From JAVBOW01 sp031550125 (GTDB lineage: Bacteria; Bacteroidota; Bacteroidia; Bacteroidales; Rikenellaceae), in NCBI GenBank assembly GCA_031550125.1, contig JAVBOW010000008.1, positions 1 to 64,000 of the forward strand: DNA of 64,000 nucleotides. The letters run 5' to 3'. Made by a program: the position numbers and the translations under genes. A model generated the notes under the pieces. That model saw only the letters and a program-made list of their open reading frames with translations. It was not told the DNA's origin and searched no databases. Within the stretch, counting starts at the first letter, position 1. Each line of letters starts with the position of its first letter. Below are positions 27,610 to 36,893 of this stretch, in pieces.

Positions 27610-28359
27610 CTATCTGAGACCATTCATAAGCAGCGGCTTGAGTATGGCCGTCCACAGGTCGTAACCCTTTTGGTTTATGTGCAGGTTGTCGGGTTTGAAT
27701 ATATCCTTACGCAACTCTCCGTCGGAAGAGTACATCACTCCGGTTATGTCCACGAACTCAACTCCGGGCGTCGACGCGGCGTAGTCCGAGAGCAGGGCGT
27801 TGAGCATTTGTTGTTTGCCGCGCACGTTCTCCCGGACTAAAGACGGTTTGAGCGACATTATGTAAAACGGCGTCCCGGGATAGTCGCGGCGTATCATGCC
27901 CGTGAAGAGGCGGAAAAGGTCGTAGGCTTCGCCCACCGAAACATCGGAAGGCCCCCCCGTGAAATCGTTCTCGACGTACATAACTATACGGCGCGGATCG
28001 TAGCCGCGGGCTATCACGTCGTAATTGTATATCATGTCGCGTATTGTAGATCCGCCGTAGGAGCGGCGGATGACGCTCATAGGGTCCATGTCGCCATGGA
28101 TATTGTCCCACAGGTTTATCGACGAGCTGCCTATAAAAAGCACGTCGCACCGCCGCGACTCCATTTGTCGGTTCTGGTCGGCGTAACGGTCTATATCGCC
28201 CTGGAAGCGGCGTATCCATTTGCCCGGATCGGCCCTGCGTACCGGAATGCAGGATTCTATCCTTACGGAATCGTCCGCCGGCTGCGCCGCAGCCACTACG
28301 AGCGGCGCGAACAGGCACAACGTCGCCGCAAAGCGGATAAATCTGTCAATATAGGTCAT
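27610..28359 (-). CDS. Exported SGNH/GDSL-type hydrolase
   Basis: 249 residues with an N-terminal hydrophobic signal (about 1-26). Block I reads VLFIGSSSINLW, where GDS has become GSS but the nucleophile Ser can be retained; block III is VENDFTGG and block V DNLHINQKGY holds the Asp-His pair. Such enzymes hydrolyse acyl or acetyl esters of lipids or glycans; the substrate is unknown. The start overlaps the recQ stop by 4 bp (ATGA). Confidence 0.82.
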   Translation of the reverse strand: MTYIDRFIRFAATLCLFAPLVVAAAQPADDSVRIESCIPVRRADPGKWIRRFQGDIDRYADQNRQMESRRCDVLFIGSSSINLWDNIHGDMDPMSVIRRSYGGSTIRDMIYNYDVIARGYDPRRIVMYVENDFTGGPSDVSVGEAYDLFRLFTGMIRRDYPGTPFYIMSLKPSLVRENVRGKQQMLNALLSDYAASTPGVEFVDITGVMYSSDGELRKDIFKPDNLHINQKGYDLWTAILKPLLMNGLR

Positions 28360-30548
28360 TGGCCCTGCTCACATATGAATTTTATGCGGACCATGCGTAT
28401 CTCTTCCTCGGAGTAGTCGCGGCCGAGTTCGCCGATGGCCTCTTCGAGCGAATCGCTTTCGGCGTCCTCCTTAAAATAAAGGTATATATCTTCGGCCTTG
28501 TCCTCGTCCATCACATCGTCTATGTAGTAGCCTATGTTCAGGCGAGTACCGGAGTTGACTATGGCCTCTATCTCGTTGAGCAGCTCGTCGAATTCCATGT
28601 CGCGGGCGGAGGCTATGTCGCGGAAATCCATTTTGCGGTCGATGCTCTGGATTATGAACACCTTGTTCCCGGACTTGTTGACCACGCTCTTGACCACCAT
28701 GTCCTGCGGACGGGTTATGTCCTTATCCTCGACGTAGGCTTTTATGAGCTTTATGAACGGTTCGCCGAACTTGCGCGCCTTACCCTGCCCCACCCCGCTG
28801 ATATTTTGCATCTCCTCGACGGTTATGGGATAGTGGATGGACATATCCTCCAGCGACGGATCCTGGAACACGACGAAAGGCGGCAGGCCGTGTTGTTTGG
28901 CCACCTTCTTGCGCAACTCTTTGAGCATGGAGAAAAGCTCTTCGTCCGCCGCTCCTCCGCGTCCCGCGGGCATGGCGGCGTCGGCGTCCTCCGCCTGGTC
29001 GTCGTAATCGTGGTCGAGGGCTATCTGCACCCTGAACGGCCCGGCTATGTAACTCTCGCCGCCGGCGTTTATCCCCAGCAGGCCGTAGTTCTCTATATTT
29101 TTGTCTATCAACCCGAGGATAAGCGCCTGGCGGATCACAGCCCCCCAGAAGCGTTCGTTATGCTCCTCGCCCGAACCGAAAAATTCGAGTTTATGGTGGC
29201 CGTAGGATTTCACCAGCGAATTCATGCGGCCGACGAGTACGTTTACCAGATGGTCGGCCTTGAATTTATCGCCTATGGCGGCCAGGGCGCGCAGCATAAG
29301 GCTCATGTGTGCGCTGACCTCGATCTTCGGACGCGGGCTGACGCAGTTGTCGCAGTTGCAGCAATCGTCCTGCTCGAAATTCTCGCCGAAATAGTGCAAC
29401 AGCGTCTTACGGCGGCACAGCGACGACTCGGCGTAGGAGACCGTCTCCAACAGCAGCAGTTTGCCTATCTCCTGCTCGGCTATGGGCTTGCCCTGCATGA
29501 ATTTCTCCAGTTTCTGTATATCCTTGTAACTGTAGAAAGTCACGCAACGGCCCTCGCCGCCGTCACGGCCGGCGCGGCCAGTCTCCTGGTAATAGCCCTC
29601 GAGGCTTTTGGGTATGTCGTAGTGGATCACGTAACGTACGTCGGGCTTGTCTATGCCCATGCCGAAAGCTATCGTGGCCACGATCACGTCCACCGACTCC
29701 TGCAGGAAACTGTCCTGGTTGGCCGCCCGAGTGGAGGCGTCCATGCCGGCATGGTAGGCCAGCGCCTTTATATTGTTGGCTATCAGCAGCTCTGTTAGCT
29801 CCTCCACCTTTTTGCGGCTCAGGCAATAAATTATACCCGACTTACCCTCGTTCTGGCGGATATATTTTATGATGTCGCGGTTGACGTCGCGCTTAGGCCG
29901 TATCTCGTAATAGAGGTTGGGGCGGTTGAAGGACGATTTGAACACCGAGGCCTCCAGCATGCCGAGGTTCTTCTGGATATCCATCTGCACTTTGGGCGTG
30001 GCCGTGGCGGTGAGGGCTATGAGCGGAGCCGCGCCTATGTCGTTTATAATAGGACGTATGCGGCGGTATTCCGGGCGAAAATCGTGTCCCCATTCCGAGA
30101 TGCAGTGCGCCTCGTCGATGGCGTAGAACGATACCTTTATCTTACGCAGGAAAGAGATGTTATCCTCCTTGGTGAGCGATTCGGGGGCGAAATAGAGCAG
30201 TTTTGTCTTCCCGTCGAGGACGTCGGCGCGTACCTTGGCCACGGCGGCCTTGTTGAGCGACGAATTGAGGAAATGGGCCACCCCGTCCTCGGCGCTGAAA
30301 GTACGCATGGCGTCCACCTGATTCTTCATTAGTGCTATCAGCGGCGAGATTATTATGGCCACGCCCTCCATGATAAGGGCGGGCAGTTGGTAGCACAGCG
30401 ACTTGCCCCCGCCAGTGGGCATGAGTACGAACGTATCTCGGCCCGCAAGCACGTTGCGGATAACTGCCTCCTGATTACCTTTGAAAGTCGGGAAACCGAA
30501 ATGTTCCTTTAATTTGAGGTGTAACGGGTCTTCCGGGTTTGTCTGCAT
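28356..30548 (-). CDS. recQ: ATP-dependent DNA helicase RecQ
   Basis: 730 residues. Motif I MPTGGGKSLCYQLPA, motif II IDEAHCISEWGHDFRPEY and motif VI QETGRAGRDG are present. Zinc-binding cysteines (CRRKTLLHYFG, CCNCDNC) and a winged-helix RQC region follow. HRDC is at about 540-610 (ISGVGQGKARKFG). A further ~110 residues after HRDC are rich in acidic residues and resemble the helix-turn-helix tail of Bacteroidetes RecQ. Unwinds recombination and replication intermediates. Confidence 0.96.
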   Translation of the reverse strand: MQTNPEDPLHLKLKEHFGFPTFKGNQEAVIRNVLAGRDTFVLMPTGGGKSLCYQLPALIMEGVAIIISPLIALMKNQVDAMRTFSAEDGVAHFLNSSLNKAAVAKVRADVLDGKTKLLYFAPESLTKEDNISFLRKIKVSFYAIDEAHCISEWGHDFRPEYRRIRPIINDIGAAPLIALTATATPKVQMDIQKNLGMLEASVFKSSFNRPNLYYEIRPKRDVNRDIIKYIRQNEGKSGIIYCLSRKKVEELTELLIANNIKALAYHAGMDASTRAANQDSFLQESVDVIVATIAFGMGIDKPDVRYVIHYDIPKSLEGYYQETGRAGRDGGEGRCVTFYSYKDIQKLEKFMQGKPIAEQEIGKLLLLETVSYAESSLCRRKTLLHYFGENFEQDDCCNCDNCVSPRPKIEVSAHMSLMLRALAAIGDKFKADHLVNVLVGRMNSLVKSYGHHKLEFFGSGEEHNERFWGAVIRQALILGLIDKNIENYGLLGINAGGESYIAGPFRVQIALDHDYDDQAEDADAAMPAGRGGAADEELFSMLKELRKKVAKQHGLPPFVVFQDPSLEDMSIHYPITVEEMQNISGVGQGKARKFGEPFIKLIKAYVEDKDITRPQDMVVKSVVNKSGNKVFIIQSIDRKMDFRDIASARDMEFDELLNEIEAIVNSGTRLNIGYYIDDVMDEDKAEDIYLYFKEDAESDSLEEAIGELGRDYSEEEIRMVRIKFICEQGQ

Positions 30549-30613
30549 AGATGTTTATCGTAATTATGTCTCTAAAGACAAGTTAAAGATATTCATTTTT
30601 TCTAATATTTCAC

Positions 30614-30621
30614 TAACTTTG
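30614..30621 (+). promoter_or_regulatory. -7 box upstream of lptB
   Basis: TAACTTTG, an exact TAnnTTTG match, 25 bp before the lptB ATG, in the gap between divergent recQ and lptB. It probably drives the lptB-to-acyltransferase gene run. Confidence 0.55.
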
Positions 30622-30646
30622 TCGAAATAATGCTTTTTTTTCTGAT

Positions 30647-31381
30647 ATGAGGCTTTACACCCGGGATCTGGTAAAAAAATATAAGGCGCGCACCGTAGTA
30701 GACCACGTGTCGATAGAGGTGGAGCAGGGCGAGATAGTGGGGCTGCTGGGACCCAACGGGGCCGGCAAAACCACCTCTTTCTACATGATAGTAGGGCTGA
30801 TAAAGCCCAATGAAGGGCATATCTTCCTCGAAGACGAGGAGAAGACCACCGACATAACCGCCCTTCCGGTATACAAACGCGCGCAGATGGGCGTGGGCTA
30901 TCTGGCGCAGGAAGCGTCGGTGTTCCGCCAGCTGAGCGTCGAGGACAACATAAGGTCGGTACTCGAGATGACCGACTTCACCAAGGAGTACCAGAAAGAC
31001 CGCCTCGAAAGCCTGGTAGAGGAGTTCCGCCTGCAAAAAGTACGCAAAAGCAAGGGTATACAGCTCTCGGGCGGCGAGCGCAGGCGGACGGAAATAGCCA
31101 GGGCGGTGGCCATAAATCCGCGGTTCATACTTCTGGACGAACCTTTCGCCGGGGTGGACCCCATAGCCGTGGAAGACATACAAAGCATAGTGGCCACGCT
31201 AAAATCCAAAAACATAGGCGTGATAATAACCGACCACAACGTCCACGAAACCCTCTCCATAACCGACCGCACCTACCTGCTGTTCGAAGGCAAGATACTA
31301 AAGGCCGGCTCGGCCGAAGACCTGGCCAACGACGAGATGGTAAGGCAGGTGTATCTGGGCAAAGACTTTAAATTAAGGTAA
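30647..31381 (+). CDS. lptB: LPS export ABC transporter ATP-binding protein
   Basis: 244 residues. Walker A GPNGAGKTTS, signature LSGGERRRTEIARA, Walker B FILLDEPFAGVDPIAVEDIQ (first 20 residues) and the H-loop ITDHNVHET are the usual LptB sequences. Two LptB subunits power LptFG to extract lipopolysaccharide from the inner membrane. lptF/G are not adjacent, which is common. aroA follows after 8 bp. Confidence 0.95.
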   Translation: MRLYTRDLVKKYKARTVVDHVSIEVEQGEIVGLLGPNGAGKTTSFYMIVGLIKPNEGHIFLEDEEKTTDITALPVYKRAQMGVGYLAQEASVFRQLSVEDNIRSVLEMTDFTKEYQKDRLESLVEEFRLQKVRKSKGIQLSGGERRRTEIARAVAINPRFILLDEPFAGVDPIAVEDIQSIVATLKSKNIGVIITDHNVHETLSITDRTYLLFEGKILKAGSAEDLANDEMVRQVYLGKDFKLR

Positions 31382-31389
31382 CGTAAACG

Positions 31390-32646
31390 ATGGATAAAGA
31401 ACTCTCCCGAAGACGCGTGGAAGGCAGGTTAAAGCCGCCTTCCTCAAAAAGTTACGCTCAACGGGCAATAGCCGCCGCATTGCTGTCGCGCGGAGGCAGG
31501 ACGATCATCAGGGGGCTGGAAATGTGCGACGACACCCGCTCGGCCCTTTCGGCGGCGGAGATCCTCGGGGCGTCGGTGGAAAACGACGAGCCTTCCGCCA
31601 GTTGCACCGTCACGGGCGGCCTGGCCCCGCGCAGCTCCATCCTCGACATTGGCGAATCGGGCCTGGCCTCGAGGCTCTTCACTCCCATAGCTTCCCTTTG
31701 CGGGATACCCGTAACCATAACCGGACACGGATCGATCATGCAGCGTCCCATGGACATGATGATAGCCCCGCTGGAGCAACTCGGCGTAGAGGTGGGCCAC
31801 AACGGCGGACGGTTGCCGATAACGGTGAAAGGCCCCATGATGGGCGGGCAGGCGGACGTTGACGGATCGGTATCGTCGCAATTCATAACAGGACTGCTCC
31901 TGGCCCTGCCGCTGGCCGTCTCCGATACGGTACTCAGGGTGGAGGGACTGAAAAGCATCCCCTACGTGGATATGACCATCGACCTGGCCCGTCGTTTCGG
32001 AGCGTCGATAGAGCATTGCGAGTACAGCGAATTTTTCATAGAAGGCGGCCAAAGCTACGAATGTCCCGAATATTCCGTAGAGGGCGACTGGAGCGGAGCT
32101 TCGTGCCTCCTTGTCGCGGGAGCCGTGGCGGGAAGCATAACGCTCGACAATCTCAACCCTCTGTCGCTGCAGGCCGACGTGGCCATGATAGAGGCCCTGG
32201 AAAGGGCCGGGGCGCGCATAACCACGACGGCAGATTCGGTGACGGTGGAGCGCAACGAGCTTATGGCCTTCGAATTCGACGCCACGCATTGCCCCGACCT
32301 CTTTCCCGCGCTGGTGGCCCTTGCCGCCAACTGCGACGGGGTGACGGAACTGCGCGGCGCCCACCGCCTGATACACAAGGAGAGCAACCGCGCCTCGTCG
32401 CTCAGGGAGGTCTTCGGACGCATGGGCGTAAAGGTAGACCTGTCGAGGCCCGACACGATGCTGATAACAGGAGGGCCAATAAGCGGAGCCGACATATACA
32501 GCCACAACGACCACCGCATAGCCATGGCGGCCGCCGTGGCCGCCCTTAACGCGTCCGGCCCTGTGACGATAGCCGGCGCCGAATGCGTGGCCAAATCATA
32601 TCCCGATTTCTGGCAAGACCTCGATTCGGTTTCTTTCAATCACTAA
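31390..32646 (+). CDS. aroA: 3-phosphoshikimate 1-carboxyvinyltransferase (EPSP synthase)
   Basis: 418 residues. The N-terminal PPSSKSYAQRA binds shikimate-3-phosphate, DIGESGLASRLF replaces the usual GNAGT-type loop, and SNRASSLREVFGRMG and SHNDHRIAMA mark the second domain. It joins PEP to shikimate-3-phosphate, the sixth step of the shikimate pathway. The next gene, aroC, catalyses the following step, so the pair works in series. Confidence 0.94.
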   Translation: MDKELSRRRVEGRLKPPSSKSYAQRAIAAALLSRGGRTIIRGLEMCDDTRSALSAAEILGASVENDEPSASCTVTGGLAPRSSILDIGESGLASRLFTPIASLCGIPVTITGHGSIMQRPMDMMIAPLEQLGVEVGHNGGRLPITVKGPMMGGQADVDGSVSSQFITGLLLALPLAVSDTVLRVEGLKSIPYVDMTIDLARRFGASIEHCEYSEFFIEGGQSYECPEYSVEGDWSGASCLLVAGAVAGSITLDNLNPLSLQADVAMIEALERAGARITTTADSVTVERNELMAFEFDATHCPDLFPALVALAANCDGVTELRGAHRLIHKESNRASSLREVFGRMGVKVDLSRPDTMLITGGPISGADIYSHNDHRIAMAAAVAALNASGPVTIAGAECVAKSYPDFWQDLDSVSFNH

Positions 32647-32656
32647 CACATCCATT

Positions 32657-33631
32657 ATGAACAGCTTCGGCAGAAAATTCAGGGTTTCGATCTTCGGCGA
32701 GTCGCACGGCGAGTCGGTTGGCGTGATCATAGACGGCGTCCCGCCGGGCATTCCGCTCTGCCAGGCCGACTTCACGGAAGACATAACCCGACGTCGGGGA
32801 GGCAAAGGCGCCACGCAGAGGGTGGAGAAAGATATCCCCCATTTCGTCTCGGGGGTCTTCAACGGCTACACCACCGGAGCGCCGCTCGCCATAACGTTCC
32901 TCAACGAGAATATGCGCAGCGCCGACTACAGCCCTTTCAACGAACATCCACGCCCGTCGCACGCCGATTGGGTGGCGCAATGGCGTTTCTGCGGTTTCGC
33001 CGACTATCGCGGCGGCGGCCACTTCTCGGGACGCATGACGCTGGCGCTGGTGGCCGCGGGAGTGATCGCCAAACGCATAGTGGAGCATCCCGTGGCGGCG
33101 CGAGCCATAGAGATAGGAGGCCAGAGCGATCCCGCCCGTTTCGAAGAGGTCATAGACGAGGCCATGAAATCGGGCGACTCGGTAGGGGGAGTGATAGAGT
33201 GTCGCGTAGACGGCCTGAGGGCCGGACTGGGCGAGCCTTTCTTCGACTCCGCCGAGAGCGTGATAAGCCACGCGCTTTTTTCCGTACCTGCGGTCAAAGG
33301 GGTGGAGTTCGGACTTGGATTCGGCTCGGCGCGCCTGCCCGGATCTGAAAACAACGATCCCATAATTGCTCCCGACGGAACCACCGCCACGAACAACGCA
33401 GGAGGCATATGCGGCGGGATGACCAACAACAATCCATTGATACTTAGGGTGGCCGTAAAGCCCACGCCCAGCATAGCGGCCCCGCAGATGACGCTCAACA
33501 CCTCCACCGGCAAAATAGAGGAGTTACGCATACACGGCCGGCACGACGCATGCATAGCCATGCGCGCCCCGGTGGTGGTGGAAGCCGCCGTGGCCATAGC
33601 GCTGGCCGACCTTATACTTTTACATAACTGA
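32657..33631 (+). CDS. aroC: Chorismate synthase
   Basis: 324 residues, slightly short for the family (usually 350-390). FGESHGESVGV at the N-terminus, HPRPSHADW and DYRGGGHFSGR are the FMN/substrate-binding signatures; NNNPLILRVAVKPTPSI lies in the C-terminal part. It removes phosphate from EPSP, using reduced FMN, to make chorismate. 10 bp after aroA. Confidence 0.94.
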   Translation: MNSFGRKFRVSIFGESHGESVGVIIDGVPPGIPLCQADFTEDITRRRGGKGATQRVEKDIPHFVSGVFNGYTTGAPLAITFLNENMRSADYSPFNEHPRPSHADWVAQWRFCGFADYRGGGHFSGRMTLALVAAGVIAKRIVEHPVAARAIEIGGQSDPARFEEVIDEAMKSGDSVGGVIECRVDGLRAGLGEPFFDSAESVISHALFSVPAVKGVEFGLGFGSARLPGSENNDPIIAPDGTTATNNAGGICGGMTNNNPLILRVAVKPTPSIAAPQMTLNTSTGKIEELRIHGRHDACIAMRAPVVVEAAVAIALADLILLHN

Positions 33632-33656
33632 CGAGAGGAAACTTATAATCCGCCAA

Positions 33657-35639
33657 ATGGAGACCAATAAACCGCAACAGGCCTCGCTGCCCGAAAACGC
33701 ATACCGCGAGCTTGCCCCTGGCGAGGAGTACAAGCCGATAATGGAAGCCTCGTCCAAACCCGCCGAGGTTACGCCCTACTCCGTAACGATGGGCATAATA
33801 ATGGCCATAATCTTTTCGGCCGCGGCGGCTTACCTGGGCCTCAAAATAGGCCAGGTGTTCGAAGCGGCCATCCCCATAGCCATAATCGCCGTAGGGGTCG
33901 GCAGCGTCCTCGGGAAAAAGAACATGCTGGGGCAGAACGTCATCATTCAATCCATCGGGGCCTCGTCGGGGGTTATCGTGGCCGGGGCGATATTCACGCT
34001 TCCGGCGCTATACATACTCGGGCTGGACGCGAAGTTCTACCAGATACTGCTCTCGTCGCTCTTCGGCGGACTGCTCGGCATATTGCTGCTGATACCTTTC
34101 CGCAAGTATTTCGTACGCGACATGCACGGCAAATACCCTTTCCCCGAGGCCACAGCAACGACCGAGGTGCTGGTTTCGGGCGAAAAAGGCGGAAATCAGG
34201 CCAAACTGCTGGCCGCAAGCGGACTTGTCGGCGGACTCTACGATTTTATCGTCAGCACGTTCGGATGGTGGACGGAGGAGATATCCTCGCGCGTGGGCGC
34301 ATGGGGCGAAATGGCGGCCGACAAATTCAAGGTGGTATTCAAGGTCAACACCGGAGCGGCCGTCCTCGGATTGGGATATATCGTCGGACTTAAATATTCG
34401 GCCATAATTTGCGCCGGATCGTTCACGGTGTGGTTCGTGCTGATACCCATGATAAGCCACTTCGCCGACGGACAGACGTTGGCCGTGGGAGCCGGAGTGA
34501 CAAAGCTGCTGGCCGAGATGTCGCCCGAAGAGATATTCCGCAATTACGCCCGCCACATAGGCATCGGGGGAATAGCCATGGCCGGCATAATAGGCATAAT
34601 ACGCTCGTCGAAAATCATACGCGACGCGATAGGACTTGCCGTCAAAGAGTTGGGTGGACCAAAAGCGTCGTCCGGCGGTAACGCCGCGCGTACGCAGAAA
34701 GACGTTTCGATGCGCTTTATCCTCTCGGGACTTATCGCAACGCTCGCTGCGGTGTTCGTCTTCTTCCAATTCGGCGTCCTGGGCAATTGGTGGCACACCT
34801 CCATCGCGCTGGTCATAGTATTCGTCATTTCGTTCCTGTTCACCACGGTGGCGGCGAACGCCATCGCCATAGTAGGCACCAACCCCGTCTCTGGCATGAC
34901 GTTGATGACGCTAATCCTCAGCTCGCTGATACTCGTGAGCGCCGGCCTGAGCGGCACGAGCGGCATGACGGCGGCCATGATAATAGGCGGAGTGGTGTGT
35001 ACGGCGCTCTCCATGGCGGGAGGTTTCATAACCGACCTCAAAATAGGCTACTGGCTCGGAACCACGCCTGCCAAACAGGAGGCGTGGAAATTCCTCGGTA
35101 CGGCGGTCTCGGCCGCAACCGTGGCCGGGGTGATGATAGTCCTCAACCAAACCTACGGCTTCACGGGCGACAAAGCGCTGGCCGCGCCGCAGGCCAACGC
35201 CATGGCGGCGGTGATAAAACCGCTCATGGAAGGCGGCGCAACCCCATGGATGCTGTATTTCGCCGGGGCGGTGTTCGCGCTGGTACTCACCATGCTCGGC
35301 ATTCCCGCGCTGGCCTTCGCCCTCGGGATGTTCATTCCGCTGGAACTCAATACGCCGCTTTTAGTGGGAGGCATAATAAGCTGGTACGTATCCACGCGGA
35401 GCAAAAATGAAGAGGTGAACAACTCTCGGCGCGAACGGGGAACGCTCATTGCCTCCGGATTCATTGCCGGCGGCGCGCTGATGGGCGTCATGAGCGCCGT
35501 GCTGAAATATTACAACATCGACTGGATGGCCTCGTCGTGGAACGCGGGAGGCGGAGCGGAGGCCCTGTCGTGGGCAATGTATGCGGCGATCATAATATAC
35601 TTCATCCTCACCGCGATGAAAAAGGAGAGACAGCAATGA
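33657..35639 (+). CDS. OPT-family oligopeptide transporter
   Basis: 660 residues with about 14-16 membrane helices. PYSVTMGIIMAIIFSAAAAYLG and KYPFPEATATTEVL are typical of bacterial OPT proteins, which take up small peptides (some members move metal chelates). The stop overlaps the pepT start by 4 bp (ATGA), so uptake and cleavage of peptides are coupled at the translational level, which supports a peptide substrate. Confidence 0.92.
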   Translation: METNKPQQASLPENAYRELAPGEEYKPIMEASSKPAEVTPYSVTMGIIMAIIFSAAAAYLGLKIGQVFEAAIPIAIIAVGVGSVLGKKNMLGQNVIIQSIGASSGVIVAGAIFTLPALYILGLDAKFYQILLSSLFGGLLGILLLIPFRKYFVRDMHGKYPFPEATATTEVLVSGEKGGNQAKLLAASGLVGGLYDFIVSTFGWWTEEISSRVGAWGEMAADKFKVVFKVNTGAAVLGLGYIVGLKYSAIICAGSFTVWFVLIPMISHFADGQTLAVGAGVTKLLAEMSPEEIFRNYARHIGIGGIAMAGIIGIIRSSKIIRDAIGLAVKELGGPKASSGGNAARTQKDVSMRFILSGLIATLAAVFVFFQFGVLGNWWHTSIALVIVFVISFLFTTVAANAIAIVGTNPVSGMTLMTLILSSLILVSAGLSGTSGMTAAMIIGGVVCTALSMAGGFITDLKIGYWLGTTPAKQEAWKFLGTAVSAATVAGVMIVLNQTYGFTGDKALAAPQANAMAAVIKPLMEGGATPWMLYFAGAVFALVLTMLGIPALAFALGMFIPLELNTPLLVGGIISWYVSTRSKNEEVNNSRRERGTLIASGFIAGGALMGVMSAVLKYYNIDWMASSWNAGGGAEALSWAMYAAIIIYFILTAMKKERQQ

Positions 35640-36853
35640 CACTCAAAGAACGGTTCCTGAAATATGTGGCTTTCGACACGCAGAGCGATCCCGAAAGCGA
35701 AACATTCCCGTCGACGGCCAAACAGCTCGGGCTGTTGGGCGCGTTGCTGGAAGAGATGGTGGAAATGGGACTCGAAGAGGCCCAAATAGACGCGCACGGC
35801 TACGTGACAGGCACAATACCTGCCACGCCGGGATGCGAAAATGCGCCGACGATAGGGCTGATAGCCCACGTAGACACATCGCCAGACATGTCGGGCAAGG
35901 ACGTAAAGCCGAACACGATAGAAAATTACGATGGCGGCGACATTACGCTTCCGAACGGAGTGGCGATCAAGACGTCGGAGTTTCCCGAACTGTCGTTTTA
36001 CAAGGGCCACACGCTCATCACCGCCGACGGCGCGACGCTGCTGGGGGCCGACGACAAGGCGGGCGTGGCCGAGATAATGACGGCGGCGGAGTACCTGCTG
36101 TCCCACCCGGAGATAAAGCACGGCAGGATACGCATAGGCTTCACGCCCGACGAAGAGATAGGCCGCGGCGTCGATCATTTCGACGTGGAGGCTTTCGGCG
36201 CCAAATACGCCTACACCGTCGACGGAGGCTTCGAAGGCGAACTGGAATACGAGAATTTCAACGCCGCCGGGGCGCGCATAACCATAGCCGGCCGCAACAT
36301 ACATCCAGGCTACGCCAAGGACAAGATGATAAACGCCCTGCACGTGGCCCACGAGATAGACGCGCTGCTGCCTGCCTGGGAGCGCCCGGAACACACAGAG
36401 GGTTACGAGGGCTTCTTCCATCTCACCTCGTTAAAAGGCACGGTGGAAGAGGCGGTTATGGATTACATCGTCCGCGACCACTCTCGCGAACGCTTCGAAG
36501 GGCGCAAACGCCTGATAGCGCGCTGCGCCGCCGTGGTGGGCGAGCGCTACGGCGAGGGGGTGGTCAAGATCGAGGTCAAAGACCAGTATTTCAATATGCG
36601 CGAAATGGTCGAACCCCACCCCGAGGTTATCGACAAGGCGGTGGAGGCGATGAAACAGGCGGGCGTAACGCCCATAGTGCGTCCCATACGCGGAGGTACC
36701 GACGGCTCACGCCTGTCGTACATGGGCCTGCCCTGCCCCAACCTCTTCACCGGCGGGATGAATTTCCACGGCCGCTACGAATACTGCTCGCTCGACACCA
36801 TGGGCCGCGCCGTGCAAACCATAGTGAACCTCGTGAGGCTGTGGGCGGAATGA
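35636..36853 (+). CDS. pepT: Peptidase T (tripeptide aminopeptidase)
   Basis: 405 residues of the M20 family. Zinc ligands appear in LIAHVDTSPD, GADDKAG and DEEIGRGVDHFD; NIHPGYAKDKMINA marks the lid domain and RGGTDGSRLS the C-terminal catalytic segment. It releases N-terminal residues from tripeptides in the cytoplasm. The ATG at 35636 overlaps the OPT stop by 4 bp and begins MTLKERFLKYVAFDTQSD, matching the family start. Confidence 0.95.
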   Translation: MTLKERFLKYVAFDTQSDPESETFPSTAKQLGLLGALLEEMVEMGLEEAQIDAHGYVTGTIPATPGCENAPTIGLIAHVDTSPDMSGKDVKPNTIENYDGGDITLPNGVAIKTSEFPELSFYKGHTLITADGATLLGADDKAGVAEIMTAAEYLLSHPEIKHGRIRIGFTPDEEIGRGVDHFDVEAFGAKYAYTVDGGFEGELEYENFNAAGARITIAGRNIHPGYAKDKMINALHVAHEIDALLPAWERPEHTEGYEGFFHLTSLKGTVEEAVMDYIVRDHSRERFEGRKRLIARCAAVVGERYGEGVVKIEVKDQYFNMREMVEPHPEVIDKAVEAMKQAGVTPIVRPIRGGTDGSRLSYMGLPCPNLFTGGMNFHGRYEYCSLDTMGRAVQTIVNLVRLWAE

Positions 36854-36893
36854 CGCAGGCGCATTGGCGCGTATCAGAATCCAACTCAACGAC

